NCBI GenBank assembly: GCA_020848935.1
Contig: JADLHF010000230.1
Span: forward strand, 1-38,776
DNA length: 38,776 nt
DNA from: Acetobacteraceae bacterium
GTDB taxonomy: Bacteria > Pseudomonadota > Alphaproteobacteria > Acetobacterales > Acetobacteraceae
Reading direction: 5' to 3'
Below, in pieces: positions 27,223 through 37,680 of the stretch. The notes under the pieces were generated by a model that ran no database searches, had not been told where the DNA came from, and worked only from the letters and a program-made list of their open reading frames with translations. Within the stretch, counting starts at the first letter, position 1, and each line of letters starts with the position of its first letter. A program made the position numbers and the translations under genes.

Positions 27223-27805
27223 CGGCCGCCTCCTGGCCCGGGACATCGCGCTTGCCCAGCAGGTCGGCGACCTTCTTGCCGCGGCGCTGGGCCACCGAAC
27301 GCGGGCTGGCGCAGCGCTGCAGGGCGGCGAAGGTGGCCTTGACCATGTTGTGCGGGTTGCGGCTGCCCAGGCTCTTGGCCACCACGTCGCCGATGCCCAG
27401 GGTTTCGAACACCGCGCGCATCGGGCCGCCGGCGATGATGCCGGTGCCGGCAGCGGCACTGCGCAGCACCACGTCGCCGGCGCCGTAGCGGCCCTGGACA
27501 TCGTGATGCAGCGTGCGGCCTTCCTTCATCGGCACGCGGATCATGCCGCGCTTGGCGCGCTCGGTGGCCTTGCGGATTGCCTCGGGCACCTCGCGCGCCT
27601 TGCCGGCGCCGTAGCCGACGCGGCCCTTCTGGTCACCCACCACCACCAGGGCGGCGAAGGCGAAGCGACGGCCACCCTTCACCACCTTGGCGACGCGGTT
27701 GATGGTGACCAGCTTGTCGATCAGGTCATCGCCGTCGCCGCCGCGATCACGGTCGCGGTCCCGACCGCCGCGGCCACCGCCGCCATCCCTCGGTTCACGT
27801 GCCAT
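27215..27805 (-). CDS. rpsE: 30S ribosomal protein S5
   Basis: A 196-residue protein that shapes decoding fidelity. The S5 RNA-binding motif [27 protein letters not shown] and the C-terminal domain ([17 protein letters not shown]) are intact. The N-terminus has an unusual ~25-residue Gly/Arg/Asp-rich tail ([16 protein letters not shown]) before the fold. It overlaps rpmD by 8 bp and follows rplR by 11 bp. Confidence 0.98.
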   Translation of the reverse strand: MAREPRDGGGGRGGRDRDRDRGGDGDDLIDKLVTINRVAKVVKGGRRFAFAALVVVGDQKGRVGYGAGKAREVPEAIRKATERAKRGMIRVPMKEGRTLHHDVQGRYGAGDVVLRSAAAGTGIIAGGPMRAVFETLGIGDVVAKSLGSRNPHNMVKATFAALQRCASPRSVAQRRGKKVADLLGKRDVPGQEAADA

Positions 27806-27816
27806 TGTTTCGCTTC

Positions 27817-28179
27817 CTAGAAGGACAGGCCGCCCTCACGGGCGGCTTCGGCCAGCGCCTTGACGCGGCCGTGATACAGGTAGGAGCCGCGGTCGAACAC
27901 CACGGCCGACACTCCGGCGGCGAGCGCGCGCTCGGCCACCAGCTTGCCCACGGCGGTTGCCGCGTCCTTGTCGGCGCCGGTCTTGAGCGCCTCGCGCAGC
28001 GCACGATCCAGGCTGGAGGCGGCGGCCAGGGTGCGGCCGGCGCCATCGTCGATGACCTGGGCGTAGATGTGCTTGCCGGACCGGAACACGGACAGGCGCG
28101 GACGATCGACCGCCTTGCGGCGCAGCTGGAAGCGCAGGCGAAGCCGCCGGCGCTGCTGCAATTGCTTGTTGTCGCTCAT
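27817..28179 (-). CDS. rplR: 50S ribosomal protein L18
   Basis: A 120-residue 5S rRNA-binding protein. The motifs [18 protein letters not shown] and [25 protein letters not shown] are typical. The basic N-terminus ([21 protein letters not shown]) binds 5S rRNA. It is in operon order between rplF and rpsE. Confidence 0.98.
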   Translation of the reverse strand: MSDNKQLQQRRRLRLRFQLRRKAVDRPRLSVFRSGKHIYAQVIDDGAGRTLAAASSLDRALREALKTGADKDAATAVGKLVAERALAAGVSAVVFDRGSYLYHGRVKALAEAAREGGLSF

Positions 28180-28204
28180 GATAGGATTCCGCTCGCGCTC
28201 GGGC

Positions 28205-28738
28205 TCACTTCTTCTTCCCTTCCTTGCGCCGGATCGCCTCGCCCTCGAACTTCACGCCCTTGCCCTTGTACGGCTCGGGCGGACGCCAGGCGCGGATTTC
28301 GGCGCAGACCTGACCGACCAGGCGCTTGTCCACGCCCTGGATCTTGATCGAGGTCGGACGTTCGCACACCACCTTGATCCCTTCCGGGATCGGATAGACC
28401 ACGTCGTGCGAGAAGCCGAGGTTGATCACCAGGTTGCTGCCGTTCACCGCGGCGCGGTAGCCGGTGCCGGTGATCTCCATCGACTTGGAGAAGCCGTCGG
28501 ACACGCCGCGGACCATGTTGGCCACGTTGGCGCGGGTGGTGCCCCACATCATCCGCGCCGGTGCGGAATTCCCGCGCGGGGTGACGGTGACCTGGTTGCC
28601 CTCCACCGTCGCCTCGACATTGTCGGTCAGTTCGAGCGTGAGTTCGCCCAGCTTGCCCTTCGCCGTCAGGATGCGCCCGGCGATCGCCACCTGGACGCCG
28701 GCCGGAACCTCGACGGGGTACTTGCCTACACGTGACAT
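28205..28738 (-). CDS. rplF: 50S ribosomal protein L6
   Basis: A 177-residue protein near the factor-binding site, with two L6 repeats. It opens [15 protein letters not shown] and ends [24 protein letters not shown], both conserved. ATG 28738 is 10 bp after rpsH; the longer frame reads rpsH in a shifted register and is rejected. Confidence 0.98.
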   Translation of the reverse strand: MSRVGKYPVEVPAGVQVAIAGRILTAKGKLGELTLELTDNVEATVEGNQVTVTPRGNSAPARMMWGTTRANVANMVRGVSDGFSKSMEITGTGYRAAVNGSNLVINLGFSHDVVYPIPEGIKVVCERPTSIKIQGVDKRLVGQVCAEIRAWRPPEPYKGKGVKFEGEAIRRKEGKKK

Positions 28739-28748
28739 GCCACCCTCC

Positions 28749-29147
28749 TCAGAACACGCGGCAAAGGACTTCGCCGCCAACATTGGCAGCGCGGGCCTCG
28801 GCATCGCTGAGCACGCCGCGCGGGGTGGAGAGGATCGAAACCCCCAGCCCGGCATAGACGCGCGGCAATTCCTGGATCTTGGAATAGACCCGCCGGCCCG
28901 GCTTGGACACGCGGGTGATCTCCTTGATGACGGACTCGCCCTCATTGTATTTCAGCTCGATGCGCAGCTGGGTCACCCCGGCGCGCAACTCCTCGACCGA
29001 GAAGCCGCGGATGAAGCCTTCGCGCTTCAGCGCATCCAGCACGTTCGCGCGCAGCTTGGAGGCCGGCGCCACGCAGCTGGCATGGCGGGCGCGCTGGGCG
29101 TTTCGGATGCGGGTGAGCATATCGCCCAACGGATCTGACATGGACAT
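28749..29147 (-). CDS. rpsH: 30S ribosomal protein S8
   Basis: A 132-residue primary 16S rRNA binder that regulates the spc operon in E. coli. [14 protein letters not shown] at the start and the C-terminal [26 protein letters not shown] are conserved. Of the two close ATGs, 29147 is better placed 7 nt after AGGAG. Confidence 0.98.
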   Translation of the reverse strand: MSMSDPLGDMLTRIRNAQRARHASCVAPASKLRANVLDALKREGFIRGFSVEELRAGVTQLRIELKYNEGESVIKEITRVSKPGRRVYSKIQELPRVYAGLGVSILSTPRGVLSDAEARAANVGGEVLCRVF

Positions 29148-29157
29148 GCGCCGTCTC

Positions 29158-29463
29158 CTACCAGCTCGCCTTCACCATGCCGGGGATCTGCCCGGCACTG
29201 GCGAGGTCGCGCAAAGCGATGCGGCTCAGCTTGAACTTGCGATAATTGGCGCGCGACCGGCCGGTCAGCGCGCAGCGCAGGCGCACGCGGATCTTCGCGC
29301 CATTGCGGGGCAACTGCGCCAACTTCAGCGTCGCATCGAAACGGTCTTCCACCGGCAGCGTGCGATCCATCACGATCGCCTTCAGCGTGGAACGCTTCGC
29401 CTTGTCGCGAGCGGACATCCGCTCCCGCTTGGCGTTGCGGTTGACCTGAGACGTCTTGGCCAT
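29158..29463 (-). CDS. rpsN: 30S ribosomal protein S14 (zinc-free type)
   Basis: A 101-residue S14 of the long form without the CxxC zinc motifs. [20 protein letters not shown] and the end [19 protein letters not shown] are typical. It starts 119 bp after rplE, across a spacer with a strong hairpin, and is followed after 10 bp by rpsH. Confidence 0.98.
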   Translation of the reverse strand: MAKTSQVNRNAKRERMSARDKAKRSTLKAIVMDRTLPVEDRFDATLKLAQLPRNGAKIRVRLRCALTGRSRANYRKFKLSRIALRDLASAGQIPGMVKASW

Positions 29464-29547
29464 CCTGTCTTACCCTCCGGAACCTGCCAGCCTTGGCCGG
29501 TGGTATTCCAACTCGTAGGCGTTAAGTTCTCAGTCTTCGTATCGGAT

Positions 29548-29567
29548 CCCCGCCGCGAACGGCGGGG
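29548..29567 (-). promoter_or_regulatory. perfect hairpin in the rplE-rpsN spacer
   Basis: CCCCGCCG/CGGCGGGG (29548-29555/29560-29567), an 8-bp perfect stem with a 4-nt loop reading TTCG in the transcript, 15 nt after the rplE stop. There is no T run. It is a possible mRNA stabilising, processing or protein-binding element; this is the part of the spc operon where S8 acts in E. coli. Confidence 0.5.
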
Positions 29568-29582
29568 AGTGGCCCGCCCGCC

Positions 29583-30311
29583 TCAGGCGACGAACGGGAT
29601 GTCGAACTTCTTCAGCAGCGATTTCGCCTCGGCATCGGTCTTGGCCGTGGTCACGAACACGATATCCATGCCGCGGATTTCATCGACCTTGTCGTAGACG
29701 ATCTCGGGGAACACGATCTGCTCCTTCAGCCCCATGGCGAAGTTGCCGCGGCCGTCGAAACCCTTGGTGGCGCCGATGCCGCGGAAGTCGCGCACGCGCG
29801 GCAGGGCGATGGTGACCAGGCGGTCGAGGAACTCGTACATCCGGGTCTTGCGCAGCGTCACCTTGCAGCCAATCGGCAGGCCCGCGCGGATCTTGAAGCC
29901 GGCGATCGCCTTCTTGGCCACGGTCTTGATCGGCTTCTGGCCGCTGATCAGCGCCAGTTCGGACACCGCGGCGTCGAGCTTCTTCTGGTCGCCGGCGGCT
30001 TCGCCCACGCCCATGTTGATGACGATCTTGTCGAGCTTGGGCACCTGCATCGGATTGCTGTAGCCGAACTCGGCCAGCATCGCCGCGCGCACTTCGTCCA
30101 CGTAGCGCTGCTGCATGCGCGGCATGGCGCCGGTGCCGGCCGAAACCTCGGCGGCCGCGGCATAGGTGACCTCGCCGCGCGCGGCGCGGGATTCGGCCTT
30201 GGTCGGCGGAGCCGCGCCGCGGCCACCACCAGCGCCAGACTTTGCACCGCCAGCCTTGCCACCCTTGCCGCCCTTGGCGGGCGCCTTGGCGCCCTTCTTC
30301 GTTCCACTCAT
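29583..30311 (-). CDS. rplE: 50S ribosomal protein L5 with long N-terminal tail
   Basis: A 242-residue protein; the L5 fold ([16 protein letters not shown] onward, residues 63-242) is complete, with [13 protein letters not shown] and LRDFRGI-like [19 protein letters not shown]. The first ~62 residues are a Lys/Gly/Ala-rich low-complexity tail ([20 protein letters not shown]), absent from typical L5 of about 180 residues. AGGAGG at 30322-30317 sits 5 nt before ATG 30311, whereas a start at M63 would leave ~200 nt without a gene, so the tail is likely translated. Confidence 0.97.
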   Translation of the reverse strand: MSGTKKGAKAPAKGGKGGKAGGAKSGAGGGRGAAPPTKAESRAARGEVTYAAAAEVSAGTGAMPRMQQRYVDEVRAAMLAEFGYSNPMQVPKLDKIVINMGVGEAAGDQKKLDAAVSELALISGQKPIKTVAKKAIAGFKIRAGLPIGCKVTLRKTRMYEFLDRLVTIALPRVRDFRGIGATKGFDGRGNFAMGLKEQIVFPEIVYDKVDEIRGMDIVFVTTAKTDAEAKSLLKKFDIPFVA

Positions 30312-30316
30312 CGACG

Positions 30317-30322
30317 CCTCCT
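30317..30322 (-). promoter_or_regulatory. ribosome binding site fixing the rplE start
   Basis: A consensus AGGAGG on the minus strand, 5 nt before ATG 30311 and touching the rplX stop codon. It supports the extended L5 start. Confidence 0.8.
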
Positions 30323-30642
30323 CAGCTCTCGATCACGTTGCCGCTGGCCTTGGCAACGCGCACCTTGCGGCCGTCGTCCAGCACCCGGAAGCCGACCTTG
30401 GTCGGCTGGTCGGTCTTGGGATCGACCAGCTTCAGGTTGGACAGGTGCACGCTGGCCTCGACACTGACGATGCCGCCGGGGCTGCCCATGCCGGTGGGCT
30501 TGGTGTGCTTCTTTGCAACCGCCACGCCCTGGACCACCGCGCGGTTGTCCGACGGCAGCACGCGCAGCACTTCGCCGCGGCGGCCGCGGTCGGCACCGCT
30601 GATGACCAGGACGGTGTCGCCCTTCTTGATGCGTGCGGCCAT
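30322..30642 (-). CDS. rplX: 50S ribosomal protein L24
   Basis: A 106-residue assembly-initiating protein with a KOW motif ([20 protein letters not shown]). [16 protein letters not shown] and [20 protein letters not shown] are conserved. Its ATG overlaps the rplN TAA by one base (TAATG). Confidence 0.98.
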   Translation of the reverse strand: MAARIKKGDTVLVISGADRGRRGEVLRVLPSDNRAVVQGVAVAKKHTKPTGMGSPGGIVSVEASVHLSNLKLVDPKTDQPTKVGFRVLDDGRKVRVAKASGNVIES

Positions 30643-31010
30643 TACAGCACCTCCGGCGCCAGCGAGATGATCTTCATGAAGCGGCGCGCGCGCAGTTCCC
30701 GCACCACCGGGCCGAAGATGCGGGTGCCGATCGGCTCCTGCTGCTTGTTGATCAGCACGGCGGCATTGCGGTCGAAGCGGATCGCGCTGCCATCGGCGCG
30801 GCGCACCGGGAAGCTGGTGCGCACGATCACCGCCTGGTGCACGTCGCCCTTCTTCACCTTGCCGCGCGGAATGGCGTCCTTCACCGACACCACGATGATG
30901 TCGCCGACCGAAGCGGTCTTGCGCTTCGATCCGCCCAGCACCTTGATGCACTGCACGCGGCGGGCGCCGGAATTGTCGGCGACCTCGAGGTTGGATTCGA
31001 CGGAGATCAT
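30642..31010 (-). CDS. rplN: 50S ribosomal protein L14
   Basis: A 122-residue protein at the subunit interface. [27 protein letters not shown]-type opening, [21 protein letters not shown] and [20 protein letters not shown] are all standard. It overlaps rplX by one base. Confidence 0.98.
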   Translation of the reverse strand: MISVESNLEVADNSGARRVQCIKVLGGSKRKTASVGDIIVVSVKDAIPRGKVKKGDVHQAVIVRTSFPVRRADGSAIRFDRNAAVLINKQQEPIGTRIFGPVVRELRARRFMKIISLAPEVL

Positions 31011-31021
31011 CTATTGTCCCC

Positions 31022-31324
31022 TTACGCCTGGACCGACGTGGCGTCGGCCTCGGCCGGCACCGGCGCCGACCCGGATGCGCCCAGGGGGCGTCCGTTGATC
31101 TCGATCAACGTCCAGGTCTTGCGCTTGCTGATCGGCTTGCATTCCTCGATGCGCACGGTGTCGCCGATCTTGCACAGATTGGCCTCGTCGTGCGCCGCGT
31201 AGTTCTTGGAACGGCGGATGAACTTCTTGTACAGCGGATGCATCACGCGACGATTGACGAGAACCGTTATGGTCTTGTCCATCTTGTCGCTGGTGACCTG
31301 CCCCACGAGGACGCGCCTTGGCAT
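31022..31324 (-). CDS. rpsQ: 30S ribosomal protein S17 with C-terminal extension
   Basis: A 100-residue primary 16S rRNA binder. [20 protein letters not shown] and [20 protein letters not shown] mark the fold. The last ~20 residues ([20 protein letters not shown]) are a low-complexity tail beyond the usual ~80-residue protein. Gaps to neighbours are 11-13 bp. Confidence 0.97.
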   Translation of the reverse strand: MPRRVLVGQVTSDKMDKTITVLVNRRVMHPLYKKFIRRSKNYAAHDEANLCKIGDTVRIEECKPISKRKTWTLIEINGRPLGASGSAPVPAEADATSVQA

Positions 31325-31337
31325 CGCCCCTACTCCT

Positions 31338-31580
31338 TTACGACTGCACGGCGGGCTTGGCGGCCCCGCGCTTCTGATCGGGGCGCTTCTGCTCGCCCAT
31401 GATGGTCTTGACCCGCGCGATGTCGCGGCGGATCGATTTCACCCGGCCCACGCCCTCGGTCTGGCCGGTGGCCTTCTGGAAGCGCAGGTTGAACTGCTCC
31501 TTGCGCAGGTCCAGCAGCTGGCTGGCGAGCTGGTCAGGCGACTTGGCGCGGATATCGGCCGGCTTGGTCTGCTTGGCCAT
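31338..31580 (-). CDS. rpmC: 50S ribosomal protein L29
   Basis: An 80-residue two-helix protein near the exit tunnel where SRP and trigger factor dock. [20 protein letters not shown] and [16 protein letters not shown] are typical. ATG 31580 lies 1 bp after the rplP stop. A short basic tail ([11 protein letters not shown]) follows the fold. Confidence 0.97.
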   Translation of the reverse strand: MAKQTKPADIRAKSPDQLASQLLDLRKEQFNLRFQKATGQTEGVGRVKSIRRDIARVKTIMGEQKRPDQKRGAAKPAVQS

Positions 31581-31581
31581 C

Positions 31582-31998
31582 TCACGCGTCTCCGATGCGG
31601 GTGATGAACTTGGTCTTGATCGGCAGCTTGGCGGCACCCAGCGTCAGCGCCTCCTTGGCCAGTTCCGGGGCCACGCCGTCGATCTCGAACATGATGCGGC
31701 CGGGCTTGACGCGGCACACCCAGAACTCGGGCGAGCCCTTGCCGGAGCCCATGCGGACCTCGGCCGGCTTCTGCGACACGGGCACATCGGGGAAGATGCG
31801 GATCCACACGCGCCCGGCACGGCGCATGGCGCGCGTGATCGCCCGGCGGGCGGATTCGATCTGGCGCGCGGTGACCCGCTCGGGCTCCATCGCCTTCAGG
31901 CCGAAGGCGCCGAAGTTCAGTGCGGTGCCGCCCTTGGCCACGCCCTTGATGCGGCCCTTGTGGGCCTTGCGGTACTTGGTCCGCTTGGGAGAAAGCAT
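31582..31998 (-). CDS. rplP: 50S ribosomal protein L16
   Basis: A 138-residue protein next to the A-site t[22 protein letters not shown] and [21 protein letters not shown] are the family marks. Located 12 bp after rpsC, 1 bp before rpmC. Confidence 0.98.
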   Translation of the reverse strand: MLSPKRTKYRKAHKGRIKGVAKGGTALNFGAFGLKAMEPERVTARQIESARRAITRAMRRAGRVWIRIFPDVPVSQKPAEVRMGSGKGSPEFWVCRVKPGRIMFEIDGVAPELAKEALTLGAAKLPIKTKFITRIGDA

Positions 31999-32010
31999 TG
32001 CCTGGTGTCC

Positions 32011-32688
32011 TTAACGCTGCGGCGCCTGTTCGGCGGCCCGGCGATCCTGTGCCATCGGGTCCTGGACCAGGATCTCGCCCTTGAAGATCCAGACCTTCAC
32101 GCCGCAGGTGCCATAGGTGGTCTTGGCGGTCGCCACGCCGAAATCGATGTCGGCGCGCAGCGTGTGCAGCGGCACGCGGCCTTCGCGATACCACTCCACC
32201 CGGGCGATCTCGGCGCCGCCGAGACGGCCGCCGCAATTGATGCGGATGCCCTGCGCACCCAGGCGCATCGCCGACTGCACCGCGCGCTTCATGGCGCGGC
32301 GGAAGGCAACGCGGCGCTCCAGCTGCTGGGCGATGTTCTCGGCCACCAGGGTGGCGTCGATCTCGGGCTTGCGGATCTCGACGATGTTCAGCGAGACTTC
32401 GCCCTTGGCCATCTTGCTGAGATCCTTGCGCAGGTTCTCGATGTCCTGGCCCTTCTTGCCGATCACCACGCCGGGGCGGGCGGCATAGATGGTCACCCGC
32501 GGCTTCTTGGCCGGGCGCTCGATCACCACGCGCGACACGCCGGCGCCGGACAGCTTCTTGCGCAGATGGGCGCGCAGCTTCAGGTCGTCGTGCAGCAGCT
32601 TGGCGTAGTCGCCACCGGCGTACCAGCGGCTGTCCCAGGTGCGGTTGATGCCGAGCCGCAGCCCGATCGGATTGACTTTGTGACCCAT
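32011..32688 (-). CDS. rpsC: 30S ribosomal protein S3
   Basis: A 225-residue protein at the mRNA entry. [14 protein letters not shown], the KH domain core [18 protein letters not shown] and the C-terminal [14 protein letters not shown] region are present. A short basic/glutamine tail ends the protein. Gap to rplV is 3 bp. Confidence 0.98.
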   Translation of the reverse strand: MGHKVNPIGLRLGINRTWDSRWYAGGDYAKLLHDDLKLRAHLRKKLSGAGVSRVVIERPAKKPRVTIYAARPGVVIGKKGQDIENLRKDLSKMAKGEVSLNIVEIRKPEIDATLVAENIAQQLERRVAFRRAMKRAVQSAMRLGAQGIRINCGGRLGGAEIARVEWYREGRVPLHTLRADIDFGVATAKTTYGTCGVKVWIFKGEILVQDPMAQDRRAAEQAPQR

Positions 32689-32691
32689 CGG

Positions 32692-33090
32692 TTATGCCGC
32701 CTCGTTCTGGGTTTCGGCCTGTTGGCGCTCGGCAACCACGATCTTCAGATGGCTGAACCACTTCTCGATGCGCGAGGCGCGGCCGCGGCCACGGGCGTGG
32801 AAGCGCCGCATCACCACCGACTTGCCAACCTCGGCGCGGGTGACGACCAGGCGATCGACATCCAGCTGGTGGTTGTTCTCGGCATTGGCGATCGCACTCT
32901 CCAGCGCCTTCTTCACCGTGCCGGCGATGCGGCGCTTGCTGAAGGTCAAGGTGGCGACCGCGTCGGCGGCACCCTTGTTGCGGATCATGCCGGCCACGAG
33001 GTTCAGCTTGCGCGGGCTGATGCGCACGTTGCTCAGGACGGCCTGCGCCTCGGTGTCGGCCAGGGCGCGCGGGGTTTTCGGCTTGCTCAT
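32692..33090 (-). CDS. rplV: 50S ribosomal protein L22
   Basis: A 132-residue protein whose hairpin lines the exit tunnel. [23 protein letters not shown], the [14 protein letters not shown] segment and the hairpin [21 protein letters not shown] are conserved. The gap to rpsS is 1 bp. Confidence 0.98.
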   Translation of the reverse strand: MSKPKTPRALADTEAQAVLSNVRISPRKLNLVAGMIRNKGAADAVATLTFSKRRIAGTVKKALESAIANAENNHQLDVDRLVVTRAEVGKSVVMRRFHARGRGRASRIEKWFSHLKIVVAERQQAETQNEAA

Positions 33091-33091
33091 G

Positions 33092-33370
33092 TCAGCCTCG
33101 CCTCGCCTTCTTGTCCGATGCGTGCCCGGTGAAGGTGCGGGTCGGCGAGAACTCGCCGAACTTGTGTCCGACCATGTTCTCGGTCACCTGCACCGGCAGG
33201 AACTTGTGGCCGTTATAGACGCCGAACACCAGGCCGACGAACTGCGGCAGGATGGTGGAGCGGCGCGACCAGATCTTGATGACCTCGTTGCGGCCCGTGG
33301 CGCGCGACGCCTCGGCCTTGTTCAGCAGGTACCCGTCCACAAACGGGCCCTTCCAGGTGGAACGTGTCAT
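33092..33370 (-). CDS. rpsS: 30S ribosomal protein S19
   Basis: A 92-residue head protein. [49 protein letters not shown] and GEFSPTRTF are all standard. It lies 4 bp after rplB. Confidence 0.98.
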   Translation of the reverse strand: MTRSTWKGPFVDGYLLNKAEASRATGRNEVIKIWSRRSTILPQFVGLVFGVYNGHKFLPVQVTENMVGHKFGEFSPTRTFTGHASDKKARRG

Positions 33371-33374
33371 GGCC

Positions 33375-34208
33375 TCAGCCCTTGCCCTTGTTGCGGCTGC
33401 GGATGATCAGCCTGTCGGTGCGCTTGTTGACCCGGGTCTTGGCGCCCTTGGTCGGCTTGCCCCACGGCGTGACCGGATGGCGGCCGCCCGAGGTGCGGCC
33501 TTCACCGCCGCCATGCGGATGGTCAACCGGGTTCATCACCACGCCGCGGTTGTGCGGCCTGCGGCCCAGCCAGCGCGAGCGGCCGGCTTTGCCCAGGCTC
33601 TGGTTGGAGTTGTCGGGATTCGAGACCGCGCCGATCGCCGCGATGCACTCCCCGCGCACCAGGCGCAGCTCGCCGGACATCAGCTTGATCTGCGCGTAGC
33701 CGGCATCCTTGCCGACCAGCTGGGCATACTGCCCGGCGGCGCGGGCGATCTTGCCGCCGGCGCCCGGCTTCATCTCGATGTTGTGCACGATCGTGCCCAC
33801 CGGGATGGCCGACAGCGGCATGGCGTTGCCCGGCTTGATGTCGGCCCGCGCGCTGGCCACCACCTGATCGCCGGCCTTCAGGCGCTGCGGCGCCAGGATA
33901 TAGGCGAGCTCGCCGTCCTGGTACTTGATCAGCGCGATGAAGGCGGTGCGGTTGGGGTCGTATTCCAGGCGCTGCACCATCGCCGGCATGTCGCGCTTGC
34001 GGCGCTTGAAATCGACGATGCGATAGGTCTGCTTGTGACCGCCGCCGCGGAACCGGCTGGTGATGCGGCCGTGGTTGTTGCGCCCGCCGGTCTGCGACAG
34101 ACCCTCGGTCAGCCCCTTGAGCGGCTTGCCCTTCCACAGCTCGCCACGGCCGATCAGCACGGTGCCGCGCAGGCTGGGCGTGACGGGATTGAAGTGTTTC
34201 AGTGCCAT
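33375..34208 (-). CDS. rplB: 50S ribosomal protein L2
   Basis: A 277-residue protein needed for subunit joining and peptidyl transfer. [34 protein letters not shown] and [17 protein letters not shown] (with the conserved histidine) are present. ATG 34208 is the family start; the longer frame is a shadow of the spacer. Confidence 0.98.
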   Translation of the reverse strand: MALKHFNPVTPSLRGTVLIGRGELWKGKPLKGLTEGLSQTGGRNNHGRITSRFRGGGHKQTYRIVDFKRRKRDMPAMVQRLEYDPNRTAFIALIKYQDGELAYILAPQRLKAGDQVVASARADIKPGNAMPLSAIPVGTIVHNIEMKPGAGGKIARAAGQYAQLVGKDAGYAQIKLMSGELRLVRGECIAAIGAVSNPDNSNQSLGKAGRSRWLGRRPHNRGVVMNPVDHPHGGGEGRTSGGRHPVTPWGKPTKGAKTRVNKRTDRLIIRSRNKGKG

Positions 34209-34224
34209 GTGCGCTACCCCTGCG

Positions 34225-34557
34225 TCACGCCAGGCCGGTGGAGAGGTCGATCGACTGCCCCTCCGCCAGGGTGACATACGCCTTCTTCACGTCCGACCGC
34301 ACGCCGGGACGACCGCGGAACCGCTTGGTCTTGCCCTTGCTGACCAGCGTGTTCACGCCGGTCACCTTGACGCCGAACAATCCTTCGACCGCCGCCTTGA
34401 TCTCCGGCTTCTTGGCGTCGATCGCCACGCGGAACACGAACTGGCCCCGCTCGGACAGGATCGTCGCCTTCTCGGTCACCACCGGGTTGCGGATGATGTT
34501 GTACATCGCCTCGCGCGACAGCTTCGGCTGGCGGCGGGCGGGCTTGGTCTCGCTCAT
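34225..34557 (-). CDS. rplW: 50S ribosomal protein L23
   Basis: A 110-residue protein at the tunnel exit, docking site for trigger factor and [20 protein letters not shown] and [24 protein letters not shown] are typical. Its ATG overlaps the rplD stop by ATGA (34554-34557). Confidence 0.98.
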   Translation of the reverse strand: MSETKPARRQPKLSREAMYNIIRNPVVTEKATILSERGQFVFRVAIDAKKPEIKAAVEGLFGVKVTGVNTLVSKGKTKRFRGRPGVRSDVKKAYVTLAEGQSIDLSTGLA

Positions 34558-35210
34558 GCCGGCTCTCCCTGCGCGCCCGCATCGGTGGCGGCACCGCCGA
34601 GGCGGGCCTTCAGCCCCTCGATCCCCGCGGTGGTGATCGCCAGCACGTCATGGGCCAGGATGTCATAGACGTTGGCGCCGACCGTCGGCAGCACGTCGAT
34701 GCCGATGATGTTGCGGCTGGCCTTCAGGAAGCCTTCGTCCACCGTGTGGTCAACCACCAGCACCGACTTCCAGCCCAGCCCGTTCAGCTTGGCCTTCAGG
34801 TCACGGGTCTTGCCCGTGCCGCCGGCGGCGGCATCCAGCACCACCAGCTTGCCCTCGCGCTGCTTCTGCGACAGGGCCGAGATCAGGCCGAGGCGGCGGA
34901 CCTTCTTCGGCAGGTCGTAGCCGTGGCTGCGCACCACCGGGCCATGCACCGCGCCACCGCCGCGATACTGCGGGGCGCGCAGGCTGCCCTGGCGGGCATT
35001 GCCGGTGCCCTTCTGCTTGTAGGGCTTCTTGGTCGTGCCGCGGACTTCGCCCATGCCCTTCACCTTGTGGGTGCCGGCGCGGCGCTTGGCCTGCTGCCAA
35101 TGCACCACGCGGGCCATGATGTCGGCGCGCGGCATGGCGGCGAAGAACTCGTCCGGCAACTCGGTGGAGCCGGCGGCGGTGTTGTCCAGCGTCTTGATGT
35201 CGATCTGCAT
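34554..35210 (-). CDS. rplD: 50S ribosomal protein L4
   Basis: A 218-residue protein whose loop reaches the exit tunnel; in E. coli it autoregulates the S10 operon. The loop [33 protein letters not shown]-type segment (about 62-95) is conserved. ATG 35210 lies 4 bp after rplC; the longer frame is rejected. Confidence 0.98.
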   Translation of the reverse strand: MQIDIKTLDNTAAGSTELPDEFFAAMPRADIMARVVHWQQAKRRAGTHKVKGMGEVRGTTKKPYKQKGTGNARQGSLRAPQYRGGGAVHGPVVRSHGYDLPKKVRRLGLISALSQKQREGKLVVLDAAAGGTGKTRDLKAKLNGLGWKSVLVVDHTVDEGFLKASRNIIGIDVLPTVGANVYDILAHDVLAITTAGIEGLKARLGGAATDAGAQGEPA

Positions 35211-35214
35211 GGTC

Positions 35215-35898
35215 TCAGCCCTCAGCCTGGATAAGGCCGGCCGGGAGCGGCGCATCGGCATGGCGCGCCTTCTTCACCGCGTCGCGGACCAGCACGTAGC
35301 CGCCCTTGGCGCCGGGAACCGCGCCCTTGATCATCAACAGCCCCTTGGCGGCATCGACAGCGGCCACTTCCAGGTTCTGGGTGGTCACCCGGTCCTGCCC
35401 GAGATGGCCGGCCATCTTCTTGTTCTTGAAGGTCTTGCCGGGGTCCTGCCGGTTGCCGGTGGAGCCCAGCGAGCGATGGCTGATCGACACGCCGTGGCTG
35501 GCCTCAAGGCCGGAGAAGTTCCAGCGCTTCATGCCGCCGGCAAAGCCCTTGCCCTTGGTGGTGCCGCTGACATCGACGATCTGGCCGGCGACGAAATGCG
35601 CGGCGGACAACGTATCGCCAGGCGCCAGCAGGGCGTCGGCATCCACGCGGAACTCGGCGAGCTTCATCTTGGGCTCCACCTTCGCCTTGGCGAAATGCCC
35701 CTTGTTCGGCTGCGAGACGTTCTTCACCTTCGCGCGGCCCCAGCCGAGCTGGACGGCGGAGTAGCCGTCGGTCTCCTCGGTGCGCGCGGCCACCACCTGC
35801 ACATTGTCGAGGTGCAGCACGGTCACCGGCACGTGTGTGCCGTCGTCCTTGAAGATCCGGGTCATGCCCAGCTTCTTCGCCAGCAATCCAGTACGCAT
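35215..35898 (-). CDS. rplC: 50S ribosomal protein L3
   Basis: A 227-residue early-assembly protein. [16 protein letters not shown], the extension near the peptidyl transferase centre ([20 protein letters not shown]) and the glutamine of that loop (methylated by PrmB in some bacteria) are present. It starts 107 bp after rpsJ. Confidence 0.98.
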   Translation of the reverse strand: MRTGLLAKKLGMTRIFKDDGTHVPVTVLHLDNVQVVAARTEETDGYSAVQLGWGRAKVKNVSQPNKGHFAKAKVEPKMKLAEFRVDADALLAPGDTLSAAHFVAGQIVDVSGTTKGKGFAGGMKRWNFSGLEASHGVSISHRSLGSTGNRQDPGKTFKNKKMAGHLGQDRVTTQNLEVAAVDAAKGLLMIKGAVPGAKGGYVLVRDAVKKARHADAPLPAGLIQAEG

Positions 35899-35965
35899 TT
35901 GTTTCCGTTCCCCAGAGGAGCCGCCGATCTTGCGAACGGTCAGGGCTCATAGGCCAAAACGATGC

Positions 35966-35980
35966 CCGGGCACGGCCCGG
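35966..35980 (-). promoter_or_regulatory. small hairpin in the rpsJ-rplC spacer
   Basis: CCGGGC/GCCCGG (35966-35971/35975-35980) with a 3-nt loop; in the transcript it is followed some bases later by GTTTTGG. A weak attenuator or terminator candidate in a 107-bp spacer otherwise without features. Confidence 0.3.
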
Positions 35981-36005
35981 ACGGTGAGGTGGCGCGCGCT
36001 GCGCC

Positions 36006-36314
36006 CTAGAGCTTGATCTCCACATCCACGCCCGAAGCCAGGTCGAGCTTCATCAGCGCATCCACGGTCTGCGGCGTGGGATCGACGATGTCGAGCAGCC
36101 GGCGATGGGTGCGGATCTCGAACTGCTCGCGGCTCTTCTTGTCCACATGCGGCGAGCGGTTCACGGTGAAGCGCTCGATATGCGTGGGCAGCGGAATCGG
36201 CCCGCGGATCTGCGCACCCGTGCGCTTGGCGGTGTTCACGATCTCCCGTGTGCTGTTGTCCAGCACGCGATGATCATACGCCTTAAGGCGGATGCGGATG
36301 TTCTGGTTGTCCAT
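36006..36314 (-). CDS. rpsJ: 30S ribosomal protein S10
   Basis: A 102-residue head protein, also the NusE antitermination factor. [46 protein letters not shown]-type core and [18 protein letters not shown] are conserved. ATG 36314 is used; a GTG one codon upstream is possible. It is separated from tuf by 134 bp. Confidence 0.98.
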   Translation of the reverse strand: MDNQNIRIRLKAYDHRVLDNSTREIVNTAKRTGAQIRGPIPLPTHIERFTVNRSPHVDKKSREQFEIRTHRRLLDIVDPTPQTVDALMKLDLASGVDVEIKL

Positions 36315-36323
36315 CACTCGGTT

Positions 36324-36448
36324 CCGATCAGCGGCAGTCTCAGTCAGACGACAGTCTCAATCCGGCGACAAATTCAGTCAGGCGATTGGCACGTCAGAAA
36401 ACGCACACCGCCGGAGCCACCCGGCCCCGGCGGTGCCGATCAGCGGTC

Positions 36449-36452
<4 letters not shown>
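36324..36452. repeat. direct repeat flanking the tuf-rpsJ spacer
   Basis: CCGATCAGCGG followed by GTCTCAG occurs at 36324-36343 (with CA inserted) and at 36437-36452 (overlapping the tuf stop). The spacer also holds several GACTGAGACTG-like short repeats (36337-36360 on the minus strand). It looks like a local duplication of the tuf end. Confidence 0.5.
36406..36435 (-). terminator. hairpin after tuf
   Basis: CACCGCCGG/CCGGCGGTG (36406-36414/36427-36435), a 9-bp perfect stem with a 12-nt loop; the transcript continues TGCGTTTTC. The T run is short and displaced, so partial termination or RNA processing between tuf and rpsJ is likely rather than a full stop. Confidence 0.5.
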
Positions 36453-37636
<1,184 letters not shown>

Positions 37637-37680
37637 TGGGCTCTCCGTTCAACGTCTCAAAGACTCGTTCTTCTGACCGA

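Noticed and set aside
31399-33132. A 577-codon + strand frame opposite rpmC to rplV
   Set aside because: Antisense shadow of five well-conserved ribosomal protein genes.
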